Source: CAZPDM01 sp964585305 (GTDB lineage Bacteria > Planctomycetota > Uabimicrobiia > Uabimicrobiales > JABWCH01). From it: a DNA stretch of 7,436 nucleotides. The stretch is taken from NCBI GenBank assembly GCA_964585305.1, contig CAZPDM010000124.1, positions 1 to 7,436 on the forward strand, given 5' to 3'. The position numbers and the translations under genes are program-made. Under the pieces are notes generated by a model, which was not told where the DNA came from, did no database searches, and was given only the letters and a program-made list of their open reading frames with translations. Every line of letters begins with the position of its first letter. Position 1 is the stretch's first letter. Of this stretch, positions 1 to 7,134 are shown piece by piece.

Positions 1-378
1 GGAGTTTATTTTCCACTTTTCTAAATCCTTGCTTTCTGCACAACAAATTCTATATCGCCTGGCTATTTTGTCTGGTAATGCTTTTACAAAAAACATTTTA
101 TATTCATTTTCGATTTTTATTATCCACGGCCTACATACGGATTGATTCATTTCAATGATTGGTTCAGAATTTAATTTGAAATTCTTTCCATCTTTGCTTA
201 TTCCATAATAAATTTTGTATATCTTTTCTTTGGGCTTCTTTTTATCTTTTTCTCCGCTGTCATCAGGCAATTCGTCTGCCCGTGAATAGAACATGATTAT
301 TTCTTCCCCTTTACGAATAAGAAATGGAGTATGAACAGATAATTGCCCTGAAGCTGGTGACAACACCAATTCTAGCAT
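1..378 (-). CDS. Beta-propeller glycosidase-like protein (GH43/GH32-like fold), N-terminal part, runs off left edge
   Basis: An open frame of 126 codons without a stop starts at ATG 378-376 and continues past base 1. The start is supported by an AAGGAAG ribosome site at 391-385, six bases upstream. There is no signal peptide or membrane segment in the visible part. The protein shows short beta-strand repeats typical of sugar-acting five-bladed propellers: a strand ending in IIMFYSRAD (residues 27-35), IYYGISKDGKNF (53-64), CRPWIIKIENEYKMFFVKA (78-96), and RYRICCAESKDLEKW (103-117). The pattern 'RPW-I-K---Y-M-F ... YRI--AES-D---W' is familiar from predicted glycosyl hydrolases encoded in polysaccharide clusters. 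Catalytic residues cannot be assigned because the C-terminal part is missing. It is divergent from the glycosyltransferase array and may trim or modify the same glycan, which is inference. The fold call is moderately sure; the substrate is unknown. Confidence 0.6.
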   Translation of the reverse strand, partial: MLELVLSPASGQLSVHTPFLIRKGEEIIMFYSRADELPDDSGEKDKKKPKEKIYKIYYGISKDGKNFKLNSEPIIEMNQSVCRPWIIKIENEYKMFFVKALPDKIARRYRICCAESKDLEKWKINS

Positions 379-452
379 ATTTTTCTTCCTTTTTATAAAA
401 ATTTAGATTTACAGAGATTAAAATAGTTTATATTTTAAAGTATAATAAAATT

Positions 453-458
453 ATTATA
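453..458 (-). promoter_or_regulatory. Candidate -10 box for the leftward gene
   Basis: The minus strand reads TATAAT at 458-453, mirroring the plus-strand box at 501-506 on the other side of the palindrome. It would direct transcription toward the start at 378, leaving a leader of about 70 bases. No convincing -35 hexamer lies at the right distance and the region is almost pure A/T, so chance matches are common. Confidence 0.25.
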
Positions 459-498
459 AAAAAAATACAAAAAAATAATTTTTTTTTGTATTTTTTTT
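458..498. repeat. Perfect 18-bp inverted repeat in divergent intergenic region
   Basis: The left arm 458-475 is A8-TAC-A7 and the right arm 481-498 is T7-GTA-T8. They are exact reverse complements around a 5-base spacer (476-480). TATAAT boxes sit just outside both arms, one per strand, so the whole 451-508 segment is close to symmetric. It may be an A-tract (bent or easily melted) element or an operator shared by the two divergent genes. The composition is so AT-rich that a neutral origin is possible. Confidence 0.6.
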
Positions 499-506
499 GA
501 TATAAT
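498..506 (+). promoter_or_regulatory. Candidate extended -10 promoter (TGATATAAT) for the glycosyltransferase array
   Basis: TGATATAAT at 498-506 matches the extended -10 consensus TGnTATAAT exactly, which can compensate for the absence of a clear -35 box. Transcription would start near 513, leaving a leader of about 50 bases before the ATG at 562. The upstream T-tracts could act as an UP-like element. This is the best promoter candidate in the 183-base gap between the divergent genes. Confidence 0.45.
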
Positions 507-561
507 AATAAAAAATAAGTATTTTCTAAATGTTTTTAACATGCAATAAAGGCAAAAACTA

Positions 562-2837
562 ATGAAGATTATCCATTTAGCTTCAGAATATCCGCCGCAA
601 AAGGTATTCGGTTTAGGCAGGTTTGTACATGATATAGCAGTGGAAATGGCACGACAAGGGCATGAAATTCATGTTATTACAAACAGCATAAACGGTAAAG
701 ATTTTGAAATTCAAAATAATGGAGTCTATATTCATCGGGTCCATTTTCCGCCTCCTCCTAAACCAGCAGATACAACCACTACAGTATTACAATTCAATCT
801 ACAACTGGTAGAAAGAGCAGTGCCGCTAATTCGTAATCTTAAGGCAGATATTATCAATACACATGATTGGCTAACATTTTTAGCTGGACGATCTTTAAAT
901 AGGATTTTTGGAATACCACATATCCTTACTATTCACGATACCATGATTGGTAAAAATTTCGGAAAGCTTGATAATCCTGGTAAACTGGCAGCTCACATAG
1001 AACGTTATGGTTGTATGGATGCTGATGCTATAATATGTTGTTCAGAGTTTATAAAAAATGAACTTAAAAATCTTTACCAAGCTCCTAATAAAAAAATATG
1101 CGTAATTCCCTGTGGTGTAAATGAAGAAAATTTCGCAGTATCTGAGGATCCATTTTTACAAAAAAGTTTTCGCAGTGTCCTAGCATTACCTCATGAAGTA
1201 ATAATTAGCTATGTTGGAAGACTTGATAAAGAAAAAGGACTGGATGTATTATTGAATGCAATTCCTGAAGTGATACAAATGCACCATGATATTAAATTTA
1301 TCATTGCTGGTAAAGGAGAGATGGAAGAATCTATACGAACATGGGTAAAGCAAAATAATCTAACAAAACAGGTGCAATTAGTTGGGTATATTAGTGGCCA
1401 GATATTGTCCTATCTTTACAAAGTTACTGATATTCATATAGTTCCTAGTACGTATGAACCATTTGGAATTGTTGCTTTAGAAGGAATGATTAACAAATGT
1501 GCTGTTATTGTCTCGAATGTTGGCGGATTATCAGAAATTGTGCTTAACGAAGTCGATGGTATAAAATGCTCTGTGGCTAACTCATATATACTGGCTTCTG
1601 CAATAATAACCTTAGTTAACAATCCTAAATATCGTGATAAACTTAGAATCGCAGGGTATGAGAAAGCAAAAAATTTTTACAATTGGAAAAGAATTGCACA
1701 AATAACACTTGATATTATGTATAAAACTTGCCAAATGAAAATGGAAGCTCAAGAAAAATATATTTCACAAATTAGCATAAATAAAAAAATGAAAGTAGGT
1801 ATAGATGTTAGAGTAATAGATCGTCATATAAGAGGAATAGGATATTATGTTGAGCGATTGGTATACTACTTAGCAAAATCTGAACAGTGTAACCTGATAT
1901 TATTTGGAAATAGAGAATGCCAAAATATTTTAAGAAATAGTATTCCAGAAATAGAAAATATAGGATATAAAGAAATTCCATTTGGATTAGGGGATATGAG
2001 ATGGGAAAACGAGGAAGCAGGAAAATTATGTGATGCGTCAGGAATTGATATTTATCACGGCCCATCCTTTACTGTAGCTACATCAGGAAAAGTGGCAAAG
2101 ATAATCACAATCCACGATGTAACATTTTGGTTATATCCTCAATTTTACGATTTTGCTTTTATTGATCATATAGAAAAATCAGTGCGGGATTCTGTAAGTC
2201 ATGCAAATGCAATATTAGTTGATAGCCAATCCACAGAAGAAGATTTAAAGAAATTTGTAGAAATAAAAAATACGCCCATAAGAATAACTTGGCTAGGAAC
2301 AGAAGATTTTGATTTTGCATCCACGGATCAATTGAAAGCATTATCTCAAGAATATGATTTAAAAAAATATGTTATTTTAGTTATAGGAATGGGACAAGGA
2401 CGAAAAAATTTATCAGGGATATTGAAAGGTTTTTCATTACTAAATCAAGAAATTCGTCAAACAACATCGTTATTGATCGTTGGAGAAAATTGGAATGTCA
2501 ATCCAAGGGCATATCAAGAAGCAATATTTTTGGGAATAGAAAAAAATATTGTCATTACTGGAGAAATAAGTCGTAAGAAACTTGGCAATATTTATCGGTT
2601 ATCTAATGTTGTATGTTATCCTTCTTTCCATGAAGGATTTGGTCTTCCAATTATCGAAGCTATGATAGTGGGAGTCCCTGTAATTACTTCAAATTTAAAT
2701 GCGATGAAAGAGATTGCAGGAGAATCGGCATATTTAGTAAATCCAAAAGTACCATATAGTATCTGTAAAGCATTAACAGAAATATTAACAAATGTAGATA
2801 TAGCCCAAACACTTTCTACTAAAGGAAAAAAACAGGC
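562..2837 (+). CDS. Multimodular glycosyltransferase: two fused GT4 (GT-B) modules, 3' end lost in assembly gap
   Basis: The start is ATG 562, with an AAAGG ribosome site at 548-552; 758 complete codons are visible before the N run. Module 1 (about residues 1-400) is a GT4 of the glycogen-synthase-like kind: GLGR at 17-20, HDWL at 101-104, TIHD at 123-126, PCGVN at 183-187, phosphate-binding R220/K225 in GRLDKEKG, and the catalytic-site EX7E pair E299/E307 in YEPFGIVALEGM. Module 2 begins at M410 (MKVGIDVR) with no stop in between. It shows GIG at 425-427, YHGPSFT at 498-504, TIHDVTFW at 516-523, the R614/K615 loop, and EX7E residues E691/E699 in HEGFGLPIIEAM. Both modules should transfer a sugar from a nucleotide donor, retaining the anomeric configuration. 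They have no membrane segment and probably work at the cytoplasmic face on a growing glycan. The donor sugars cannot be told. Module 2 lacks only its last helices, which fall in the gap. Confidence 0.88.
1776..1799 (+). repeat. Module-junction repeat, copy 1 (A7 tract running into ATGA)
   Basis: This 24-base stretch matches 3346-3369 at 23 of 24 positions, the only difference being at 1780/3350. It encodes the boundary between GT modules 1 and 2, reading ...NKKMKVG. The core is A7 (1783-1789) followed by TGA. In the present frame the tract reads AAA AAA ATG; with one A fewer it would read AAA AAA TGA, a stop overlapping the next ATG by four bases. No Shine-Dalgarno sequence precedes the ATG at 1789. 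Confidence 0.8.
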
Positions 2838-2937
2838 NNNNNNNNNNNNNNNNNNNNNNNNNNNNNNNNNNNNNNNNNNNNNNNNNNNNNNNNNNNNNNN
2901 NNNNNNNNNNNNNNNNNNNNNNNNNNNNNNNNNNNNN
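2838..2937. other. Assembly gap, 100 N placeholder
   Basis: Exactly 100 N. The flanking frames differ: the upstream reading frame meets TAA at 2944-2946 right after the gap, while the real coding frame after the gap starts at 2939. The left side ends near the C-terminus of GT module 2 and the right side begins in the C-terminal half of another GT4 module, so the true gap should be much longer than 100 bases. Confidence 0.95.
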
Positions 2938-2938
2938 T

Positions 2939-5340
2939 CGCATTAAAATTACAGGAGTTATTCCAGATCACGAATTATTTGCTTTAATGAAAAACACAAG
3001 TTGTTTGGTACATTTATCATATTTTGAAGGATTTGGCTTACCTGTGGCAGAGGCAATGGGATTGGGAATTCCAATTGTTATTTCTGATCGAGGATCGCTA
3101 CCAGAAATTGTTGGGGGATCTGGATTAGATGTTAGTCCAGATGATTATGAAGAATGTAGTATAGCAATAGCACGAATATTACAAAGTCCAGAATTAGCTG
3201 AATTACTTTCACAGGAAGGAAGAAAACGAAGTAAAGAATTTCGTTGGAGTAAATCTGCAAAACATATTATAGAAAAAATTGAAAAGATAATGGATTCTAT
3301 TGAAAATAAATCAAAGATAGAAATTTTAAAGGATAGAATCTCTTTCATAGATAAAAAAATGAAAGTAGGATTAGTTACTACATGGAAGATTGATTGTGGA
3401 ATTGCATTATATTCCTGTAATCTTGCTCAAGCATTAGTAGAAAATAATATAGATGTAGTTGTTTTAGCCGAAAAAGTACCCCAAGGCGAAAAGTTGCCAG
3501 ATAAGGTTACAGTATGTACTTGTTGGCAACGTGGGGAAAGTCTTAATTTATTATTTCAAGAGATAGTAAAACAAAATATTACTATAGTTAATATCCAACA
3601 TCATAGCGCATTTTTTTCAGATGGAGCGTTAGCAGAATTAATATGGCAATTAAAAACGAATGGGATTTCAACTATAGTTACTTTCCACGAAATTATGCCT
3701 GATATTCCTCAAGCAATATTTTTAGCAGCAGACAAAATTCTTGTGCATACTTTACTTGGAAAAGAAACGTTACATAGAATGGGTATTCAATCTCGTATAG
3801 ATGTTATTCCCATTGGAATTCAGACGTATCCTGATACAATTTCTATCAAGAAAAAAATTAGCAAAAATAGACCAATGATACTCTCTCATGGATTTCTTCA
3901 GCCATCTAAAGGTTTTCACTTTATGATTGAGGCTTTATCTTTACTCAAAAATGACTTTCCAACTCTTATTTATCGTATTATAGGCTCACCTCGTTTGGGA
4001 GCCGAGGATTATCCGCAACAACTTCGTGAAAAAGCTATCCAAAATGGCGTTGGTACAATGGTTGAAGTGAAAGAAAAATTTCTTACTGAAGAAGAATTAC
4101 TATATGAAATTCTTAATGCCGATATAGTGGTATATCCCTATCAACATCACATTATTGGTTCTAGTGCTGCCGTAACACCAGCATTAGCAATGGGTGCTAC
4201 TATTATTACTTCGGCTACTCCATATTTTGAAGATTTAGGAGATTCTATATTACGTGCGAGTTCTATACAAGAGTTGGCAAATGCAGTTAAAATATGTCTT
4301 ATTGATGATAAACTTGCTAATTCTCTTGGAGAACTCGCCAAAGATTTGGCTAAAAAAAGAAGTTGGCATAACATTGCTTTCCAACATAAAGAGCTTTATG
4401 AAAGTATTCTAAAGCAAGATAATGAAAACCATGTCAAACAGATAAAGCCTTGGATTTCTGTTCATATTATTAGTAAAGAAACTGATTCCTTGGGAATGCA
4501 CTTCTTCAAGTCTTGCTTAGAAGTACTGAGGGGATATCCTGACGAGGTAATTGTGATAGATAATGGTTCATCTCCAGATGTATTAGAAATGGTCAAAAAG
4601 GAACTGGAACATTTTCATGCTAAACTAATTTTGAAACCAGATATTACAAATTATAGCGATTTGCGTAATATAGCATTAGCTGAAACAAATGAAAATGCCA
4701 CACATATTCATTGGATAGATACAGATGAAATCTTCTTTCCTGAACAATTAATGCTATTGAAAAAAGCTATGAAAGATCCAGAAATTGCGATGTTTCAAAC
4801 CACATTAGTTCACTTTATGATCGCGCCAGACATTTTACAAAATCGTCAACTTAAGCGAAATGTGTTTCGATATAATAAACAAATGCGTTGGTCAAGAAGT
4901 GTGCATGAGATTATGGAGAATATGACGCCAGGACGTAAAGCATTTATTCCGATTGAACATTTGCATTTTGGATACTGTCGCCCCCAATGGCAGACTTTTC
5001 TAAAGTGGATTCGTTATGCTATACTTGAATACAAAAATGCTGATATGTATAGAAGCGAAATGATCGAAGGCATTAAAGTTCCTTGGCTACGAGAAACACG
5101 TACTCCTGACACTATCTTAGACGAGCGATTACCTAAACTTCAACCTTATAGAGGAAATTATCCGCAATCTTGTCTATCCTGGCTAGAGCCATGGAAAAAA
5201 TCAGGAATACCGTGGAAAGAATACTTATATAAACTTGTAGATCATAACTTCTGGATATGGTGGCAGAAAACAAAATCTGAAATAGGAACATGGCAAGAGA
5301 CATTGCCAATAGTAATTGAAAAAATGGGATGGAAGGAAAA
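2939..5340 (+). CDS. Multimodular glycosyltransferase: GT4 C-terminal half, degenerate GT4-like domain, GT2 domain; both ends in gaps
   Basis: There are 800 open codons from 2939; the ATG at 2987 is internal, since ITGVIPDHELFAL before it is conserved GT-B sequence. Residues here count from 2939. Module 3 (1-140) is a GT4 C-terminal half with EX7E residues E30/E38 in FEGFGLPVAEAM. Module 4 (from M141, codon 3359-3361) is a GT-B domain with TFHE, VIPIGI and FLQPSKG (K324), but the EX7E site is replaced by a segment reading YPYQHHIIGSSAAVTPALAMG without its first Y, so both glutamates are missing. Module 5 (about 502-800) is a GT2/GT-A domain with VIDNGSSPD (D541), the metal-binding DxD D594-T-D596, and a VHE segment with H656/E657. 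GT2 enzymes usually invert configuration, so this chain mixes both folds. It is probably the continuation of the gene starting at 562. The donor and acceptor sugars are unknown. Confidence 0.85.
3346..3369 (+). repeat. Module-junction repeat, copy 2 (A7 tract running into ATGA)
   Basis: This is the partner of 1776-1799 (23 of 24 bases identical). It encodes the boundary between GT modules 3 and 4, again reading DKKMKVG. The A7 tract (3353-3359) is followed by TGA, so loss of one A would end module 3 at TGA, overlapping the ATG of module 4. The surrounding coding sequence is not conserved between the two sites, so the short identity stands out. Confidence 0.8.
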
Positions 5341-5440
5341 NNNNNNNNNNNNNNNNNNNNNNNNNNNNNNNNNNNNNNNNNNNNNNNNNNNNNNNNNNNN
5401 NNNNNNNNNNNNNNNNNNNNNNNNNNNNNNNNNNNNNNNN
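5341..5440. other. Assembly gap, 100 N placeholder
   Basis: Exactly 100 N, lying between the end of the GT2 module and a point about 14 residues into a new GT4 module. If the gap really is 100 bases the flanking frames agree and the coding sequence reads through. That agreement has a one-in-three chance of being accidental, so it is not proof of fusion. Confidence 0.95.
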
Positions 5441-6589
5441 GGATATGGACTGGCACGTTATGCTTCCAATCTAGCTTCTCATTTAACTAAAATTGGCGTT
5501 GAAGTACATGTCGTTACTATGAATTTTTTAGAAGGAAAACAAGAAATTCAAATTGATGGCGTTCGAGTATATCTAATGAAAGAGACTCTTGGATTTCATA
5601 GTTTTCATTGGGTTTCAGAAACAGTTATTAGCAATATACGAATGCTCGAACGAGCCGTGGAAATATTTCAGAAACAATCGTTTGATTTAATTATTGCACA
5701 TGATTGGTTAGCAGCATTAACAGCTAAATCACTCCAAACAATTTATAGAATACCCGTGATTCTTACAATACATGATACAGAAGTAGGAAAACGTAATAAT
5801 CATCTCACACGAGAACAATATTATATTGCTGAAATGGAAAATTGGATCTCACATATTGCCAGTAGAATTATTACGACTAGCCGATTTATGGAAAAGGAAA
5901 TTACTAAGACTTATAAAATACCTACTCATGCAATTGATATTATTCCTTGCGGAGTCAATCCAGATGAATTTCAAACAAAATGCAATTTACAAGACTTTCG
6001 TAGAATTTTTGTAAAAGAGCATGAGGCTAAAATTGTACTATTTGTCGGTCGTCTTACTACTATCAAAGGCCCAGATGTTTTATTAAAAGCTGCACAAAAA
6101 GTTATGGAATACTTACCAAACACAACTTTTATTTTTGTAGGAGATGGTGTTTCTCTTCAAGAATTAGTGAAATCTGCTCAAGCAATTAATGCTAACGGCA
6201 ATATCATTTTTACAGGACACTTAAGCGGGAAAGTTCTTAACGCGATGTATCGCATAGCCAATTGTCTGGTTGTTCCTAGCAGATACGAACCCTTTGGAAT
6301 GGTTACATTGGAAGCCATGATTTGCAAAACTCCTGTTATAGTTTCCAACACTGGCGGATTATCCGAAATCGTGGATCATGAGAACACTGGATTAAAAGTG
6401 TCGCCAGAAGACGAAATACAACTTGCTCATGCTATTATGAGGATACTTTCCGATACGCAACTTGCTAACAAACTTGCTAATAATGCCTGGAAAATGTGCC
6501 AAGAAAAATATCTTTGGAATAAAGTTGCTATAAAAATTAAAGAGATTTACTCTCAGACAATACTCCAATTTACTAGCAAACAGGCATAA
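5441..6589 (+). CDS. GT4 glycosyltransferase module, nearly complete, 5' end lost in assembly gap
   Basis: There are 382 codons ending at TAA 6587-6589. Alignment with module 1 shows that only about 14 N-terminal residues are missing: GYGLARYASNL here matches VFGLGRFVHDI at residues 15-25 of the first gene. Counting from 5441, the motifs are HDWL (87-90), TIHDT (109-113), PCGVN (169-173), GRLTTIKG with phosphate-binding R204/K209, and EX7E residues E283/E291 in YEPFGMVTLEAM. In the 58-residue block around this site it shares 31 identities with module 1 by hand count, so the two are paralogues at opposite ends of the array. It is probably a retaining sugar transferase of GT4 type. It may be the last module of the long fusion or a separate gene; the gap hides the answer. 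The ATG at 5519-5521 is not a likely start because conserved sequence precedes it. Confidence 0.88.
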   Translation, partial: GYGLARYASNLASHLTKIGVEVHVVTMNFLEGKQEIQIDGVRVYLMKETLGFHSFHWVSETVISNIRMLERAVEIFQKQSFDLIIAHDWLAALTAKSLQTIYRIPVILTIHDTEVGKRNNHLTREQYYIAEMENWISHIASRIITTSRFMEKEITKTYKIPTHAIDIIPCGVNPDEFQTKCNLQDFRRIFVKEHEAKIVLFVGRLTTIKGPDVLLKAAQKVMEYLPNTTFIFVGDGVSLQELVKSAQAINANGNIIFTGHLSGKVLNAMYRIANCLVVPSRYEPFGMVTLEAMICKTPVIVSNTGGLSEIVDHENTGLKVSPEDEIQLAHAIMRILSDTQLANKLANNAWKMCQEKYLWNKVAIKIKEIYSQTILQFTSKQA

Positions 6590-6646
6590 TGAGAAATTTA
6601 TAGAAATGCTTACCATCTACAGGTAAGCACTTCTATAAATTTCTTA
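6590..6646 (+). terminator. Long hairpin directly after the glycosyltransferase stop, probable terminator
   Basis: The arms 6593-6614 and 6622-6643 pair over 22 bases with one A-C mismatch around a 7-base loop. Pairing extends to 6590-6646 with A-U, G-U and U-A pairs, so the stem begins at the base after the TAA. The downstream T-run is imperfect, with TTTTT only at 6653-6657, so this may be an inefficient terminator or a 3'-end stabilising structure that also separates the array from the next gene. Confidence 0.55.
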
Positions 6647-6718
6647 CAATTATTTTTATCATAAAGATAAAGAACTTTTTTAGAGTAATCTATATCCAAA
6701 TCAAGTTTTATTAAGGTA

Positions 6719-6760
6719 GGAAAATATTTGTTGCGGTTAATAAGCAACAAAGTATTTTCC
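6719..6760 (+). promoter_or_regulatory. Leader hairpin upstream of the NifU-like gene
   Basis: The left arm 6719-6734 and right arm 6744-6760 pair as a 16-bp stem with a single bulged base around a 9-base loop (6735-6743). No T-run follows it on either strand, which argues against a terminator. It ends about 10 bases before the AAAGG ribosome site (6770-6774) of the gene at 6784, a good place for an RNA or protein-binding control element. The rest of the 194-base intergenic stretch shows only weak AT-rich promoter-like strings. Confidence 0.4.
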
Positions 6761-6783
6761 GTTAAAAATAAAGGTTATATACA

Positions 6784-7086
6784 ATGAATATCGTAGAGAA
6801 AGTTGGCATAGAAGGCAATCCATCCCAAGGCCCTTTTATACAAATATCTCTAAAAATTATTTTAGATTCCGATATTGTTACTGGAATAAATTTTAAGACA
6901 CACCAATGTGGAATATTAAAAGCTGTCTGTTGTACCCTAATGGACATGGTTGTTGGCCAATCATTAGAAAATGTCAAGAAGATTACAGAAGAAATCTTTT
7001 TGGAAAAAGTGGGATGGTTACCATTAGGTAAACAACATTATCCTAAGATGGTAATCACTGCTCTGAAAAAGGCATTGGATAGTTAA
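6784..7086 (+). CDS. Degenerate NifU/IscU N-terminal-like protein (iron-sulfur scaffold family)
   Basis: 100 codons; ATG 6784 with AAAGG at 6770-6774. The order of motifs follows the IscU/NifU_N fold: a first strand GPFIQISLKI (16-25), then INFKTHQCGILKA (35-47) equivalent to 'F-t-GC--a-A', VVGQSLENVKKIT (56-68) equivalent to 'v-Gktl-ea--i', and LPLGKQHYPKMVITALKKAL (79-98) equivalent to 'lP--K-HC--la--A---A'. IscU holds its cluster with three cysteines, an aspartate and a histidine. Here only the middle cysteine (C42) and the histidine (H85) are recognisable: the first Cys/Asp site aligns with P17/I19 and the last Cys is Y86. C49 and C50 are extra. It may therefore not build clusters in the usual way. 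Its place between glycosyltransferase genes suggests a job in the same locus, but no function can be assigned. The family call is fairly sure. Confidence 0.65.
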   Translation: MNIVEKVGIEGNPSQGPFIQISLKIILDSDIVTGINFKTHQCGILKAVCCTLMDMVVGQSLENVKKITEEIFLEKVGWLPLGKQHYPKMVITALKKALDS

Positions 7087-7134
7087 CTGATTTTCAACGA
7101 TAACAATCTCAACAAAATTTATAAGGAAACCATT

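Noticed and set aside
441..446. A plus-strand TATAAT at 441-446 as the promoter of the array.
   Set aside because: There is no -35 or extended -10 motif and the leader would exceed 100 bases of pure A/T; the box at 501-506 is better.
1789..1791. Internal ATG codons at 1789 and 3359 (MKVG) as starts of separate genes.
   Set aside because: No stop ends the upstream module and no Shine-Dalgarno site precedes either ATG, so as written they are fusions; the slip possibility is kept as a finding.
2838..2946. The coding frame from 562 read through the N run to a TAA at 2944-2946.
   Set aside because: The frame after the gap is not the coding frame; GT4 sequence continues in the frame starting at 2939, so this stop is an artefact of the placeholder length.
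2987..2989. ATG at 2987 as a gene start.
   Set aside because: Sixteen codons before it (RIKITGVIPDHELFAL) match conserved GT-B sequence, no ribosome site precedes it, and starting there would give half a domain.
5133..5456. Minus-strand open frame across the second N run.
   Set aside because: It is open largely because of the Ns and lies antisense to well-conserved GT2 and GT4 coding sequence.
6762..6977. Minus-strand open frame opposite the NifU-like gene.
   Set aside because: It shows no recognisable family, has no good ribosome site, and is fully antisense to a gene with family motifs.
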